Assembly: GCA_025800105.1 (NCBI GenBank)
Contig: JAOXSG010001101.1
Span: forward strand, 1-64,000
From: Cohaesibacter sp.
GTDB lineage: Bacteria; Pseudomonadota; Alphaproteobacteria; Rhizobiales; Cohaesibacteraceae
Direction of reading: 5' to 3'
Length of the DNA stretch: 64,000 bases
In this document: positions 48,229 through 58,403 of the stretch, in pieces
How positions within the stretch are numbered: the stretch's first letter is position 1
How the letters are laid out: each line of letters starts with the position of its first letter
Made by a program: the position numbers and the translations under genes
The notes under the pieces: generated by a model
Told to the model about the DNA's origin: nothing
What the model saw: the letters and a program-made list of their open reading frames with translations, nothing else
The model's database searches: none

Positions 48229-49143
48229 TTATGATTTTTTAAATTTTGCACCTGCCACTGCGACATAGACGCTATAGACAGAACGCGAAGCGGTGATTAG
48301 CAAGCGGTTGCCTTTTGGACCGCCAAATTCAAGATTGGAAACAGGCTCAGGCACCTTCAGGCAGCCCAGATGGACGCCTTTGGCATCAAGAATTTCAATG
48401 CCGCGCGCGGACGAGCACCAGATATGTCCAAATTCATCCACGCGCAAACCATCGGGAACGCCATGTTCGATTTCGAAAATTGGCTCCGGGCGTGACAGAT
48501 TGCCCTTTTCATGAGAGCAGGCAAACAGATGATGGTGGCCTTTTTCGTCGTGAGAGCGAGCTGAATCTGCGATATAGAGCTGTGTCTCGCCTGGTGAGAA
48601 TGCCAATCCATTTGGCTTTTGTAACACATCAATAGCGGATCTGATTTGCCCCTTTTTATCAATCTGATAAACACGACAACAAGGTTGTTCCGGTTCCGCC
48701 CGTTGCCCTTCAAAATCGGTCATAATTCCGTATGTCGGATCTGTGAACCAGACAGAGCCATCTGTGGAGACCACAAGATCATTTGGCGAATTTAGCCGTT
48801 TTCCATCAAATCGATCGGCCAAAATGGTCTCGGTGCCATCATGCTCTTTTCGCACCACTGAGCGGGTCAAATGGCGGCAAGAAAGCAGACGCCCCTGAGG
48901 ATCGCGCGTATTGCCATTTGTGTTTGCGCTGTTATAGCTGAAAACGCGAATGGCATCATCGGTGAGCCATTGATAGAGGCGATTGTTCGGAATATCTGAC
49001 CATAGAAAATAGTCTCCGGTTGGAAAATATACCGGTCCTTCGGCCCACAACATTGTGCTAAAGACACGGGTCAAATCGCTGCTATGCAAAATCAGATCAC
49101 GCAAGCGAGGATCATATATTTCTGTTTCGACTGCCACTTTCAT
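48229..49143 (-). CDS. SMP-30/gluconolactonase/LRE family protein
   Basis: LWAEGPVYFPTGDYFLWSDIPNNRLYQW; RLNSPNDLVVSTDGSVWFTDPTYGI; KPNGLAFSPGETQLYIADS. Confidence 0.93.
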   Translation of the reverse strand: MKVAVETEIYDPRLRDLILHSSDLTRVFSTMLWAEGPVYFPTGDYFLWSDIPNNRLYQWLTDDAIRVFSYNSANTNGNTRDPQGRLLSCRHLTRSVVRKEHDGTETILADRFDGKRLNSPNDLVVSTDGSVWFTDPTYGIMTDFEGQRAEPEQPCCRVYQIDKKGQIRSAIDVLQKPNGLAFSPGETQLYIADSARSHDEKGHHHLFACSHEKGNLSRPEPIFEIEHGVPDGLRVDEFGHIWCSSARGIEILDAKGVHLGCLKVPEPVSNLEFGGPKGNRLLITASRSVYSVYVAVAGAKFKKS

Positions 49144-49268
49144 CCTCCGTTGCCTTTATAAAGAGCATGGGAATGGAAAAGGGGAAAGCTGCATTTGCGC
49201 AAAAAAGTTGCGCGTCTGCGCATGAGCGTTTCCAAAAGTTATGATACAAGGGCCTTGGAGACCCCTAT

Positions 49269-50474
49269 ATGACTTATCGCCAAAGTGACATTGCTGTTCC
49301 GTCCGACTGGGTTGTAAGGATTGCACAATCCCTTGCCGGGTTGGTGGATTTGCGCGCCGCTGTTGCTGCCATGTCGGACGAACTCAAGCGCGTTCTTGCC
49401 CATGACCATATTGACGTGGCTCTGCTCACAGAGACAGGGGACGAACTGATTGCCTATGAGACCGGGTTGGAAACGACATGGGGTCAGAAATTCAGAAAAG
49501 TGGCCGCCAGTCCGATCCGCGACATCCTTCAGAACAGAGTGCCCAGTCTGGTGTTTGTTGATGCGATGAAAGATCCCCGCATTGTGTTTGATGGGGCAGA
49601 TACCGAACCGATCCAAAAATTTGGTCTGAGATCGCGGTTGCATCATAAAATTGAGATATCGGGAGATACCATAGGTGCGCTCTCGCTTTCTTCGCGCCTG
49701 CCCAATGTCTATAGCGAAGATGATCTTCATACGCTGAGAACGGTTGCCAATGTCATTGGCCCCTATTTCCACGCTTTGCGCGTCTCTGAAATAGCCAAGG
49801 CAAAAGCCGTTGAAGCGGAAAGACAATTGGCGCTAAGGAAAGAAGCGGAACATTTGATAGAAGTGCAGGAAGAAGAGCGAAGCAGGATTGGTATGGATCT
49901 GCATGATCATTGTCTTGCAGAATTGTCGCGCCTGTTGCGGATGCTGGACGATGACAGCTTGGCGGATCAGGAAAAAATAGCAGAGGCCAAATCCAAATTG
50001 TCTGGAACCATTCAGGATATTCGCGGCATTGTTGAGGATGCCCGTCCGGCTTTGTTGGAAATGTTTGGTTTGGGCACAGCGATTGAGGCTTATCTGGTCA
50101 ATTCCGCCAGAGGCAATCCTGTCAAGACCCGCATGATGGCGGATCCGCAAGATCTGGATCTTTGGTTTGGGCATAGTCAGAGAAACAAATTGTTGATTTT
50201 TCGGATCGCACAAGAAGCGATCAACAATGCTATTCGACATGCTGATGCGCAGGAAATTTCCGTTTCTTTCTTGAGAGATGGGGATCAGGTTTCTATCCAT
50301 GTTGTTGATGATGGCATTGGTTTGAATTCTGACAATGGTCTGGCGACCAGCGGACTGCAAAATATGAAAGCACGGGCCGAGATGATGGGGGCCTTGTTGC
50401 ATTTGTCCAAGGCGCCCTCAGGCCGTGGCACAAAGGTCACCCTGTCCTTGAATTGTTTGAGAGAAGAGGCATGA
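49269..50474 (+). CDS. GAF-domain sensor histidine kinase (HisKA_3/NarX-type)
   Basis: EEERSRIGMDLHDHCLAELSRLLRML; RIAQEAINNAIRHADAQEISVSF; GIGLNSDNGLATSGLQNMKARAEMMGA. Confidence 0.88.
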   Translation: MTYRQSDIAVPSDWVVRIAQSLAGLVDLRAAVAAMSDELKRVLAHDHIDVALLTETGDELIAYETGLETTWGQKFRKVAASPIRDILQNRVPSLVFVDAMKDPRIVFDGADTEPIQKFGLRSRLHHKIEISGDTIGALSLSSRLPNVYSEDDLHTLRTVANVIGPYFHALRVSEIAKAKAVEAERQLALRKEAEHLIEVQEEERSRIGMDLHDHCLAELSRLLRMLDDDSLADQEKIAEAKSKLSGTIQDIRGIVEDARPALLEMFGLGTAIEAYLVNSARGNPVKTRMMADPQDLDLWFGHSQRNKLLIFRIAQEAINNAIRHADAQEISVSFLRDGDQVSIHVVDDGIGLNSDNGLATSGLQNMKARAEMMGALLHLSKAPSGRGTKVTLSLNCLREEA

Positions 50475-51202
50475 TGAAACAAAATTTGCTGATTGTTGAA
50501 GATGATCCTTTTCATTTGAAATTCATCGAAGATCAACTCAAAGACGACGCCTTTGCGTCTTTTGCCATTACGACCATGCCAAGCGGTGACAAGGCCTGGG
50601 ACTGGCTGACCTCCAACACGGCCTCTTTTGCCATTATTGATTTGAATTTACCGGGTAAGAATGGCGTGGAGATTGCAACCCGCCTTTGGCAATCGTGCCA
50701 AAGTGCCAGCATTGTCTTTTGGTCCAATTTTTCAGATCCGGCCTATGTCAGAGCCATTGCCAAGATTGTGCCCGGCGAGGGAAATTTTGGCTATATTCTC
50801 AAAACCATGTCCGGTGAGAAATGTTTGCGCTCCCTCAAAGGGGTTCTGTTTGATGGACAGCGCATTGTTGATGGAGAGGTTCAGGGCTTCATTAATCGCC
50901 GCAATACGCGCAGTGCACAGCTCAATCAGGTGGAAAGCGATATTCTTAACCTGATCGCCCTTGGCTTAACCGATCGTGCCATAAGCGATTATATCGGCAT
51001 GTCCCAACGCTCTATCCAACTCTCTGCTGCGGGGATTTTTGATAAATTGTCCTGTCATGACAAACTGTCCGAGACTGATGATAGCCAGATCAACAAACGC
51101 TCGCGCCTTGTGGCCCGTGCCTTTCTTGGGGGAGAAATCAACCGCGCTTCTTTGTTGGAAAGCGAAAAGAAATATCTATCCTCTGTCACAACCTCTCTTT
51201 GA
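50471..51202 (+). CDS. Response regulator with LuxR-type output domain (NarL family)
   Basis: NLLIVEDDPFHLKFI, AIIDLNLPGKNGVE; VESDILNLIALGLTDRAISDYIGMSQRSIQLSAAGIFDKL; ATGA overlap with HK. Confidence 0.88.
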   Translation: MMKQNLLIVEDDPFHLKFIEDQLKDDAFASFAITTMPSGDKAWDWLTSNTASFAIIDLNLPGKNGVEIATRLWQSCQSASIVFWSNFSDPAYVRAIAKIVPGEGNFGYILKTMSGEKCLRSLKGVLFDGQRIVDGEVQGFINRRNTRSAQLNQVESDILNLIALGLTDRAISDYIGMSQRSIQLSAAGIFDKLSCHDKLSETDDSQINKRSRLVARAFLGGEINRASLLESEKKYLSSVTTSL

Positions 51203-51220
51203 TGTCCTGTTGCCCATGAT

Positions 51221-51250
51221 TGGCTATTATTGGCTATTATTGGCTATGAT
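51221..51250. repeat. Three tandem copies of a 10-bp repeat (TGGCTATTAT, TGGCTATTAT, TGGCTATGAT)
   Basis: Read directly; covers the TctA stop codon in a convergent intergenic space. Confidence 0.9.
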
Positions 51251-52734
51251 GCGTCTTTCTTTCTGACGTGGGATATAAGGGTCCAGAGAATGACCAGCAC
51301 ATTGATGGCCAAGATAGAGGCTGCGATTGGGCGATCCCAGAAAATCCATGCGCCATCATCGGACAGGATGAGCGAGCGGCGGAAATTATTCTCGCAAATT
51401 GGTCCAAGAATGATCCCGATCACCACAGGGGCAATGGGATAGTCAAGCTTGCGCAAGACACAGCCAATCACCCCAAATCCCAACATCACCCACAGATCAA
51501 AGACAGAGGATTGCAAAGCATAGGTGCCGATCACAGAGAGTAGCAGGATCATCGGCACCAGATACATTTTTTGAATGCGCAAAACCGAAACAAAGACCGG
51601 TGCCAGCAAGATACCAATGAAAAAGAGAAAGACATTGGCAGACAGATAAGCCCAGAAAATGCCGCCAGCAACATCCAGATTGTTTTCAAACAGATCTGGT
51701 CCGGGCTGAAATCCAAGCAAGAGTAGCGCGCCCATTAACACAGCCGTTGATGCATCCCCCGGCACTGCCAGTGCAAGGGTTGGGATCATGGCGCCGCCAC
51801 AACAAGCATTGTTGGCGCTCTCTGTTGCCACAACGCCGCCTTCTGCGCCCTGTCCATAGATTTCTTTCTCGTCCAAGGGACGGGATTTGGCAACGGCATA
51901 AGCTGTAAAAGCGCTGATGACGCCTCCTGCACCGGGGAGCGAGCCAAAAAATGTGCCAATCATCGAAGAGCGGACCAGATTGATCCGATGGCGTAGTAAA
52001 AGCCCTAATGAGCGTAGGGAGACCGAGATTTTCTGGACATTGGGGCGTTTGGTCAATTGACCCAATTCAATCTGCATAACCATTTCTGACAGGGCAAAAA
52101 GCCCCACAACCACCGCCACAATGTGAAAGCCACTGAGCAGATTGTGATTGTCAAAGGTGAAACGATAGGCATTGGAAAAGGGATCTGTGCCAACGGTTGC
52201 CAGCAATAGCCCCAATGTACCGGTGATGAAGCCTTTGATCATGCCCTCATGGCTAACCACGGCAATGGAGATAAGGCCGGTAATGGCCAGTGCGAAATAT
52301 TCTGGCGGGGCAAATTTCAGCGCCAGCTCTGCCAGCAAGGGGGCAAAGAAAATCAGAACCAATCCACCAAGCACTCCGCCCACAGCAGAGGCGGAAATGG
52401 CAAGGCCGATTGCATCCCCTGCCCGTCCATTGCGTGCCATGGGATAGCCATCCAGCAAAGTTGCTGCCGCCAAAGGGGTACCGGGAATACGCAACAAAAT
52501 GGCAGAGACCGCCCCGCCGCAAGACCCGCCAACAAAGATGGCAATCAACATGCCCATGGCTGTCACAGGGGGCAGATAAAACGCCACTGGCAACATCAGG
52601 ATCAGCCCCATAAGAGGGCCTAGCCCCGGCAACACTCCAATGATGATGCCCATGAAACAGCCAAACATGGTCAGCAAGATTGCATCAAGGCTGAAGAATA
52701 AAGAAGCACCGGACAGGATGGTTTCGAAAATCAT
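51244..52734 (-). CDS. Tripartite tricarboxylate transporter permease (TctA family)
   Basis: GVLPGLGPLMGLILMLPVAFYLPPVTAMGMLIAIFVGGSCGGAVSAILLRIPGTPLAAATLLDGYPMARNG; ESANNACCGGAMIPTLALAVPGD. Confidence 0.95.
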   Translation of the reverse strand: MIFETILSGASLFFSLDAILLTMFGCFMGIIIGVLPGLGPLMGLILMLPVAFYLPPVTAMGMLIAIFVGGSCGGAVSAILLRIPGTPLAAATLLDGYPMARNGRAGDAIGLAISASAVGGVLGGLVLIFFAPLLAELALKFAPPEYFALAITGLISIAVVSHEGMIKGFITGTLGLLLATVGTDPFSNAYRFTFDNHNLLSGFHIVAVVVGLFALSEMVMQIELGQLTKRPNVQKISVSLRSLGLLLRHRINLVRSSMIGTFFGSLPGAGGVISAFTAYAVAKSRPLDEKEIYGQGAEGGVVATESANNACCGGAMIPTLALAVPGDASTAVLMGALLLLGFQPGPDLFENNLDVAGGIFWAYLSANVFLFFIGILLAPVFVSVLRIQKMYLVPMILLLSVIGTYALQSSVFDLWVMLGFGVIGCVLRKLDYPIAPVVIGIILGPICENNFRRSLILSDDGAWIFWDRPIAASILAINVLVILWTLISHVRKKDAS

Positions 52735-52796
52735 TCGGGATCCTTGTGTGAAGCGTCTATTGGAATGGCAGCGAAAGAGTGGGGCTTGTCACCAGA

Positions 52797-53360
52797 TCAG
52801 ATTGGCAGAGCCAGATTGAAGAGGCCCAAAGGCAGCACCACTTTCAAAAGTACCTCAAAGAAGAGCGCCACCGTCAGGGATAACAAAACAGCCACCACAA
52901 GCGCCTTTAACAATGGCCGCACACCAAGCAGCCAGAAAAAGGCAAACATGGCGGCGGGGCTTGCCAGATGATAGCCAAGCGGGTCAAGCACCAGCAAATA
53001 GGCAATGAAGAGGCAAGAGGCCATGATTGCCTTTTGTCCAGTGGCACTGTCTTGTTGTTTATGCTGTTCTTGAGGCTCGGTTTCAGCTTCAGTTTCTGGC
53101 TCGATTTTTGGCGTTTTTTCTTGTTTGTCAGACAGGCCGTTGGGGGCAAAGCCACGCACAATCATGAGCATTTGCAAACAGCCCAATGCGATTAGCAGAT
53201 AAGCCAGAGCTTTTGGATAGAGGGCAGCATTTTCAATGGCATCTCCCTCATTGGCAAATTGATCGGCGAGCGATGTGGCGCTTTGTTGAAAGACCAAAGC
53301 GGCCAGAGCAAACAAGGCCAGAATAACCAAACTTTCCGCTATCATGCGTGAGCGTGTCAT
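52797..53360 (-). CDS. Tripartite tricarboxylate transporter TctB family protein
   Basis: Four hydrophobic segments between TctC and TctA genes; FPKALAYLL-type motif (YPKALAYLLIALG). Confidence 0.85.
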   Translation of the reverse strand: MTRSRMIAESLVILALFALAALVFQQSATSLADQFANEGDAIENAALYPKALAYLLIALGCLQMLMIVRGFAPNGLSDKQEKTPKIEPETEAETEPQEQHKQQDSATGQKAIMASCLFIAYLLVLDPLGYHLASPAAMFAFFWLLGVRPLLKALVVAVLLSLTVALFFEVLLKVVLPLGLFNLALPI

Positions 53361-53487
53361 AGTCCCTCCCCTGATTGAACCATATCCGGGCTCTGGGGTC
53401 TTGGCCCAGATATCAGTCCAATATACAACAAATCAAAAAGGCCGAAGCAATTCCGCTTTGCTCCGGCCAGTTTGTCACGCCAAGAGG

Positions 53488-54489
53488 TTAGCGCACAGAT
53501 TTCAGTTTGTCTTTCTCCCATTGCAGGGCATCAATGGCGCTGCTGAGATCGTCGCGAACCTTGCTGATCACATCGTCATATTGGTCAGATGTATAGCCGG
53601 TCGGTACAAAGCCAACATTGAGAATTTTCTGGCGCACATCATCGCGAGCCAAAGTTTTGGCCATGGCATCACGCAATTTGGCAACCACCTCTGGCGGTGT
53701 ATCTTTGCGCACCAGCCACCAGTTCCAACCGGTTGGGGACAGGCCTTTCAGGCCAATGTCATAGCCAAGATCGCCGACAAGCGGTGCGCCATCATAGATG
53801 GCAGAGGCATCTGCATTGTCACTGAGCACAGCCAGTGGCTTGGACTTTTCCTTATTGGCTTTGTAATGGCCGGGATTGTGGAACATGAAATCCAGCACGC
53901 CGCCATGCAAGTCCTTGATGGCATCGCCATTTTTGTTATAGGGCACATTGCGGGCCACGACATCTGCCGATTGCATGACCTTGGCAAGCACCATATGGGG
54001 AAGATTGCCACGTGAGCCGGTGGAATAGCGCAATTTTCCGGGATTTTTCTTCATATAATCGATCAGGCCATCAAGATCTTTCCAACGGGTCTCATCGCGG
54101 CGGCTGACAATGGCAAATGCATTGGCTGTTGCCGCATGGAGAGGAATGAAATCCTTGTGCGTCCAATCTGCATTGCCCAGTAAGGGTTGCAGCACCAAAG
54201 GGGCCACATAACCGTCAATCAGGGTATAGCCATCGGCGGGTTTGTTCATAGCTGTTTTAAAGGCCTTAACGCCAGCCGCCCCCGGAGTAGAGACCACCGA
54301 AATATTGACATCCAGCTCCTCGCCCATGGCCTCGGCAATGATCTGGCTTACCGCCATGGCCGATCCTGGTCCCCATGGGAAAATATTCTGGATATTGCGC
54401 TCTGGAAAATCTGCCAGTGCGGGCTGGCTTGCGCTCATGCTGGCGACCAAACCAAACATGGCGGCTGCGGACAAGAGTTTCTTTATCAT
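53488..54489 (-). CDS. Tripartite tricarboxylate transporter substrate-binding protein (TctC/Bug family)
   Basis: Signal peptide; FPERNIQNIFPWGPGSAMAVSQIIAEAM; LRYSTGSRGNLPHMV; PPEVVAKLRDAMAKTL. Confidence 0.92.
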   Translation of the reverse strand: MIKKLLSAAAMFGLVASMSASQPALADFPERNIQNIFPWGPGSAMAVSQIIAEAMGEELDVNISVVSTPGAAGVKAFKTAMNKPADGYTLIDGYVAPLVLQPLLGNADWTHKDFIPLHAATANAFAIVSRRDETRWKDLDGLIDYMKKNPGKLRYSTGSRGNLPHMVLAKVMQSADVVARNVPYNKNGDAIKDLHGGVLDFMFHNPGHYKANKEKSKPLAVLSDNADASAIYDGAPLVGDLGYDIGLKGLSPTGWNWWLVRKDTPPEVVAKLRDAMAKTLARDDVRQKILNVGFVPTGYTSDQYDDVISKVRDDLSSAIDALQWEKDKLKSVR

Positions 54490-54661
54490 TCTTTCCTCCC
54501 AGAAAGTCTAGACTTGATCATGATATGGATTGCATCCATTTTGCTTTTTGCTCTTCAAACCATGCCGAAAAACAGAGTGTCCCGTATGGTTTTGCTATAG
54601 TTTTTCTCTTTTGGTTTGCCTCTTGCTGGCCAGCAAAGAACAGCCAGAAAGAAGCTTGGTT

Positions 54662-56260
54662 TCAGGCTGTTTCCACCTCTTTTTCCTGGCTCTTCATATT
54701 CGGGTTCGGGATATCGTAGAAATCGAAAATTTCCTGTGGTGCGTCATGGCGCGCCAATTCCTTGCCAGCCAGCGCCACCATATGGGCGATCTTTTGCGCA
54801 TCTTCTAAAGGATGCAGCTGGTCAGGATCTTTTTGCAGATCAAACAGAACCGATTGCGTGTCAGCAAGGCCTGCCCCGTCATTGCCTGTCTGGCTGTTGC
54901 GTGGATCCATGCGAATTTTCAACAAAGGTGCCTCTTTGGTGAAATCGAAAGGCTCTACCAATTGTGCCGTTTTCAGCTCGTCTATATCAAACAGGCGCGA
55001 GAGATGGGCCGGCATCAGGGTATAGAGATTGAGATTTTCCCCTGACAGATCTTTGGGATATCGGAAATAGCTAAAGCGACCGTCATTGACACAGAGAGGG
55101 CCTGAAAACATGCCCAATATCACGCTCTCCCGGACTGGTTCATCCTTCTTTAAAATGGAGCCCAAGGATGAACCAGTCACTTCTCTTGGGAGAGGTGCCG
55201 CATTGTGAAAGTCCAGAAATGTGGGCATCAGATCCGTTGTTTGCGTCAGGGCCTGACGGCGCGTGCCTGCCTGATCTGTGTGATCTGGATGATGGATCAT
55301 GAGGGGGATGTGGGAAATTTCCTCATAATAAGGCATTCTGTTTTTGCCCCACCATTCATGTTCGGACAAGAGAAAGCCATGATCGGTGGTCAGCACCAGA
55401 GCGGTATCTTTCCAAAGATCATGCTTGTCGAAATAATCCAGCAAGCGACCAAAATAATCATCGCACATGGCGACCAAAGCGGCATAATTGCCGCGAATTT
55501 CCGCAATTTCCTCGGCGCTGTTGCTGACTTTTTCATAATAGGGCCAATCGAGAATTTTCCCCTGATAGCCCTGATCATATGCCTCTTTGAAGCGCTCGGG
55601 CACATGGAATGGTTCATGAGGGTCAAAACATTCCAGTTGCAAAAACCAATTGTCTGCCTCGCGATTGTGATCAAGAAAGTCAAATGCTGAGGCAAAGCAT
55701 TTGGCGGTCGGGAACTCCTCTTCACGGGTGATGAAGTCACGGGTGACCATATGTTGCAGGCGCTTCCATTGTGCCGGATCGGTTGACCCGCGTGTCAGGG
55801 TCTTGCCCTCTTGCAAGCGATCCATGGGATAATGCCGGGGATCAAATTTCTCGCGATAGCGTGCAACAGGGGGCTGTGCCAGTGCCTTGAGCGCATCATA
55901 TTCCTGCCCACGGATAAAATCCCAACTGTCAAAGCTGTTCACATATCCTGTGCCTCCTTCTTCAAAATAATGAAGATGATCGGAAATCAAATGCGTATAG
56001 CAGCCATTTTGACTGAGAATGCGCGCAAAGGAATTGTCAAAAGGCTCCAATGGCCCCCAAGAACGATGCATGAAATTCAACCGTCCTGTATGCATATCGC
56101 GGCGTGCGGGCATACAAGGCAGACTGCCCACATAATGGCGATCAAAAACAATGCCGCGCTGGGCCAATCGATCAAAATTCGGTGTCTTGATTGCCGTGCC
56201 GCCATAGCATTGCAAAGCCAGACGATTGAGGGAATCAAAGAGAACGAAAACTGTACGCAT
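54662..56260 (-). CDS. Sulfatase (Cys-type, CxPxR motif)
   Basis: MRTVFVLFDSLNRLALQCYGG; SLPCMPARRDMHTGRLNF (C-M-P-A-R); VLTTDHGFLLSEHEWWGKN; ATG at 56258-56260. Confidence 0.93.
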   Translation of the reverse strand: MRTVFVLFDSLNRLALQCYGGTAIKTPNFDRLAQRGIVFDRHYVGSLPCMPARRDMHTGRLNFMHRSWGPLEPFDNSFARILSQNGCYTHLISDHLHYFEEGGTGYVNSFDSWDFIRGQEYDALKALAQPPVARYREKFDPRHYPMDRLQEGKTLTRGSTDPAQWKRLQHMVTRDFITREEEFPTAKCFASAFDFLDHNREADNWFLQLECFDPHEPFHVPERFKEAYDQGYQGKILDWPYYEKVSNSAEEIAEIRGNYAALVAMCDDYFGRLLDYFDKHDLWKDTALVLTTDHGFLLSEHEWWGKNRMPYYEEISHIPLMIHHPDHTDQAGTRRQALTQTTDLMPTFLDFHNAAPLPREVTGSSLGSILKKDEPVRESVILGMFSGPLCVNDGRFSYFRYPKDLSGENLNLYTLMPAHLSRLFDIDELKTAQLVEPFDFTKEAPLLKIRMDPRNSQTGNDGAGLADTQSVLFDLQKDPDQLHPLEDAQKIAHMVALAGKELARHDAPQEIFDFYDIPNPNMKSQEKEVETA

Positions 56261-56348
56261 AAGGCCTCCATTGGAATTTTGGCCATCATGGCAGTCCAGA
56301 GCCATTGTGTAAAATTGCTTTTTTATGCTATATCCATAGCCAAAAGGA

Positions 56349-57254
56349 ATGGATATGGATCGCAATTTACGGGCCTTCATGGCCATTGCAGACGAAAAGA
56401 CCCTGACCGGAGCGGCGCAACGCATTGGTCTGGCCCAACCCTCTCTCACCAAGCGTTTGGCGCAATTGGAGCATTTTTATGATTGCGCTTTGTTCAAGCG
56501 TTTGCCTCGCGGGATGGCGCTGACAGCAGAAGGAGAGCGCCTCTATCACAGGGCCAAACGGATTGAGGGGGAATATCTTTTGGCGCGTGAGGAAATTGAG
56601 GCAACGCGCTCTGCCCAGATCAATCAATTGCGGATTGGTGCTGGCCCGCTGTTTCATTTGCGGTATCTGGCCCCCAGTTTTGCCAAAACCCGGCAAAAGC
56701 ATCCTCATCTGGGCATGGAGCTGATCGCTGCTTCCAATGTCACAACCTTTCCCATGCTGTTGGAAGGGAAGCTGGATTTGATTCTGGGGGCGATTGATCA
56801 GCCTTTGATTGATGATGCCATCCATATTGAACGGCTGACCCTTGTCACCCATGGTGTGGTGGTGCGCGCCGATGACCCTTTATGTGACAAAGGAGCCTTG
56901 AAGATTGATGATCTTTTGGGGCGGCAATGGATCACTTATAGCGAAAATGCTGACATCAAGGATATGCTGGAAGATTATTTTACCCGCAATGGACAGGTGA
57001 AGCCGGATATTGCGATCCGCTCCAGCTCTTTTGCAACAGCAATGCAATTGGTGGCTTTGGGCGGCTTTACAATGACAGCGCCCAAACAGCTTGATTATGT
57101 CTTGAAGAAAGATGGATTGCGGGTCCTGTCCACTCAAGACCCGATTTTCCATTTGCCAGCGGGCGCCTATATTCGTCGCTCAGCGCTGCTATATCCGGCG
57201 GTGCGCAATTTCATTGAGGATGTCAAAGACACCATTGAAAGCGACAACCGATAG
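56349..57254 (+). CDS. LysR family transcriptional regulator
   Basis: RNLRAFMAIADEKTLTGAAQRIGLAQPSLTKRLAQLEHFYDCALFKRLPRGMALTAEGERLY. Confidence 0.95.
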   Translation: MDMDRNLRAFMAIADEKTLTGAAQRIGLAQPSLTKRLAQLEHFYDCALFKRLPRGMALTAEGERLYHRAKRIEGEYLLAREEIEATRSAQINQLRIGAGPLFHLRYLAPSFAKTRQKHPHLGMELIAASNVTTFPMLLEGKLDLILGAIDQPLIDDAIHIERLTLVTHGVVVRADDPLCDKGALKIDDLLGRQWITYSENADIKDMLEDYFTRNGQVKPDIAIRSSSFATAMQLVALGGFTMTAPKQLDYVLKKDGLRVLSTQDPIFHLPAGAYIRRSALLYPAVRNFIEDVKDTIESDNR

Positions 57255-57266
57255 AAAAGACCAGCC

Positions 57267-57413
57267 TTACAGGCCAAATGCATCCAAATCCCGTTTCTTT
57301 GGCTGACGACCGGCATACAGATCATCGGCAATGCGGTTGGCAGCAGGAATATTGCCAAACATGCGGATCACGGTTTTGGTGTAGGAAAGAGAGCTACGCA
57401 GAGTTTTGTTCAT
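57267..57413 (-). CDS. Small hypothetical protein (48 aa), absent from the supplied ORF track
   Basis: MNKTLRSSLSYTKTVIRMFGNIPAANRIADDLYAGRQPKKRDLDAFGL*; AAGGA located ~10 nt upstream of ATG. Confidence 0.5.
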   Translation of the reverse strand: MNKTLRSSLSYTKTVIRMFGNIPAANRIADDLYAGRQPKKRDLDAFGL

Positions 57414-57616
57414 GGATCCGATTCCTTCTTTGCATCTGTCCAGTCAAGAACCAACATCCTGTGCGTCATGCGTCACTTTGCTGGTCTGTTTTGCGCCCTC
57501 TACATAGCCTGCCCTGTTGAGATTTTGTAACGCTAAAACGGCATAACAGTCCCACCATTTTTGCATATTGATATAAGCTTGGACTGCATATGAGCGTCAT
57601 CTATCATGCTTTGGCA

Positions 57617-58273
57617 TCATGCTCCGGTGGTGCTCAAATGCACTTTATAGGAATTTTTGATATGATCTTGTGCCGCCTGTTCTGCAGCTTGTGGATCACG
57701 GGCGCGGATCGCATCAATGATGCATTTATGCTCTTGATATAATTGTTGAGGGCGTTCATCGGGAATGTGATGTGCTCCTCTCAGCAAAGCCATGGAATCA
57801 GAGATTGCTTCGATGGATTTGAGCAGAAAGCGATTTTTTCCTGCATGATAAATTGCATAATGCAGCTCCCAATTGATCTGATTGAGAAGCCGTTTGTCCT
57901 GTTGCGCTGCTTTGCTGCGCTCTAAAATATCTTCCATCATTTCTATTTCGGCATCTGAGGCATGTTGCGCGGCAAAGCCCGCTGCCACCCCTTCCAGCCT
58001 GCGGCGCAAGGCATAAAGCTCTGAGACTTCCTGCCGGTTCAGCTCTGCCACCACGGCCCCGCGCTGCGGCTCTATTGTCACGCGCCCCTCAGATTGCAAG
58101 CGGCGAATTGCCTCGCGCACCGGCGTACGGCTGACATTCAGGGCTTTGGCAACCGAGGCTTCTTTGATGCGCTCTCCGGGATGGAATTTGCCATCGCGAA
58201 TGGACGCCAGAAGCTCCTGATAGACGCTATCGGCCAAGGAAGGTGCCGTTGAAGCAGAGTCATTGTCAGTCAT
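57617..58273 (-). CDS. GntR family transcriptional regulator (FCD/FadR subfamily)
   Basis: HPGERIKEASVAKALNVSRTPVREAIRRLQSEGRVTIEPQRGAVVAELNRQEVSELYALRRRLEGVAAGFAAQHA; ATG at 58271-58273. Confidence 0.95.
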   Translation of the reverse strand: MTDNDSASTAPSLADSVYQELLASIRDGKFHPGERIKEASVAKALNVSRTPVREAIRRLQSEGRVTIEPQRGAVVAELNRQEVSELYALRRRLEGVAAGFAAQHASDAEIEMMEDILERSKAAQQDKRLLNQINWELHYAIYHAGKNRFLLKSIEAISDSMALLRGAHHIPDERPQQLYQEHKCIIDAIRARDPQAAEQAAQDHIKNSYKVHLSTTGA

Positions 58274-58403
58274 AATTTGCCCCTCACAATCAGGCGTTGC
58301 TGCATAAAGATTAGGCATGACCCTAACAAGCCATTGGCAGCTATACAACATTTTGCTCAAAAATGTTTTTCAAAAAAACAACTTTCCTAAAAATGTATTT
58401 AAT

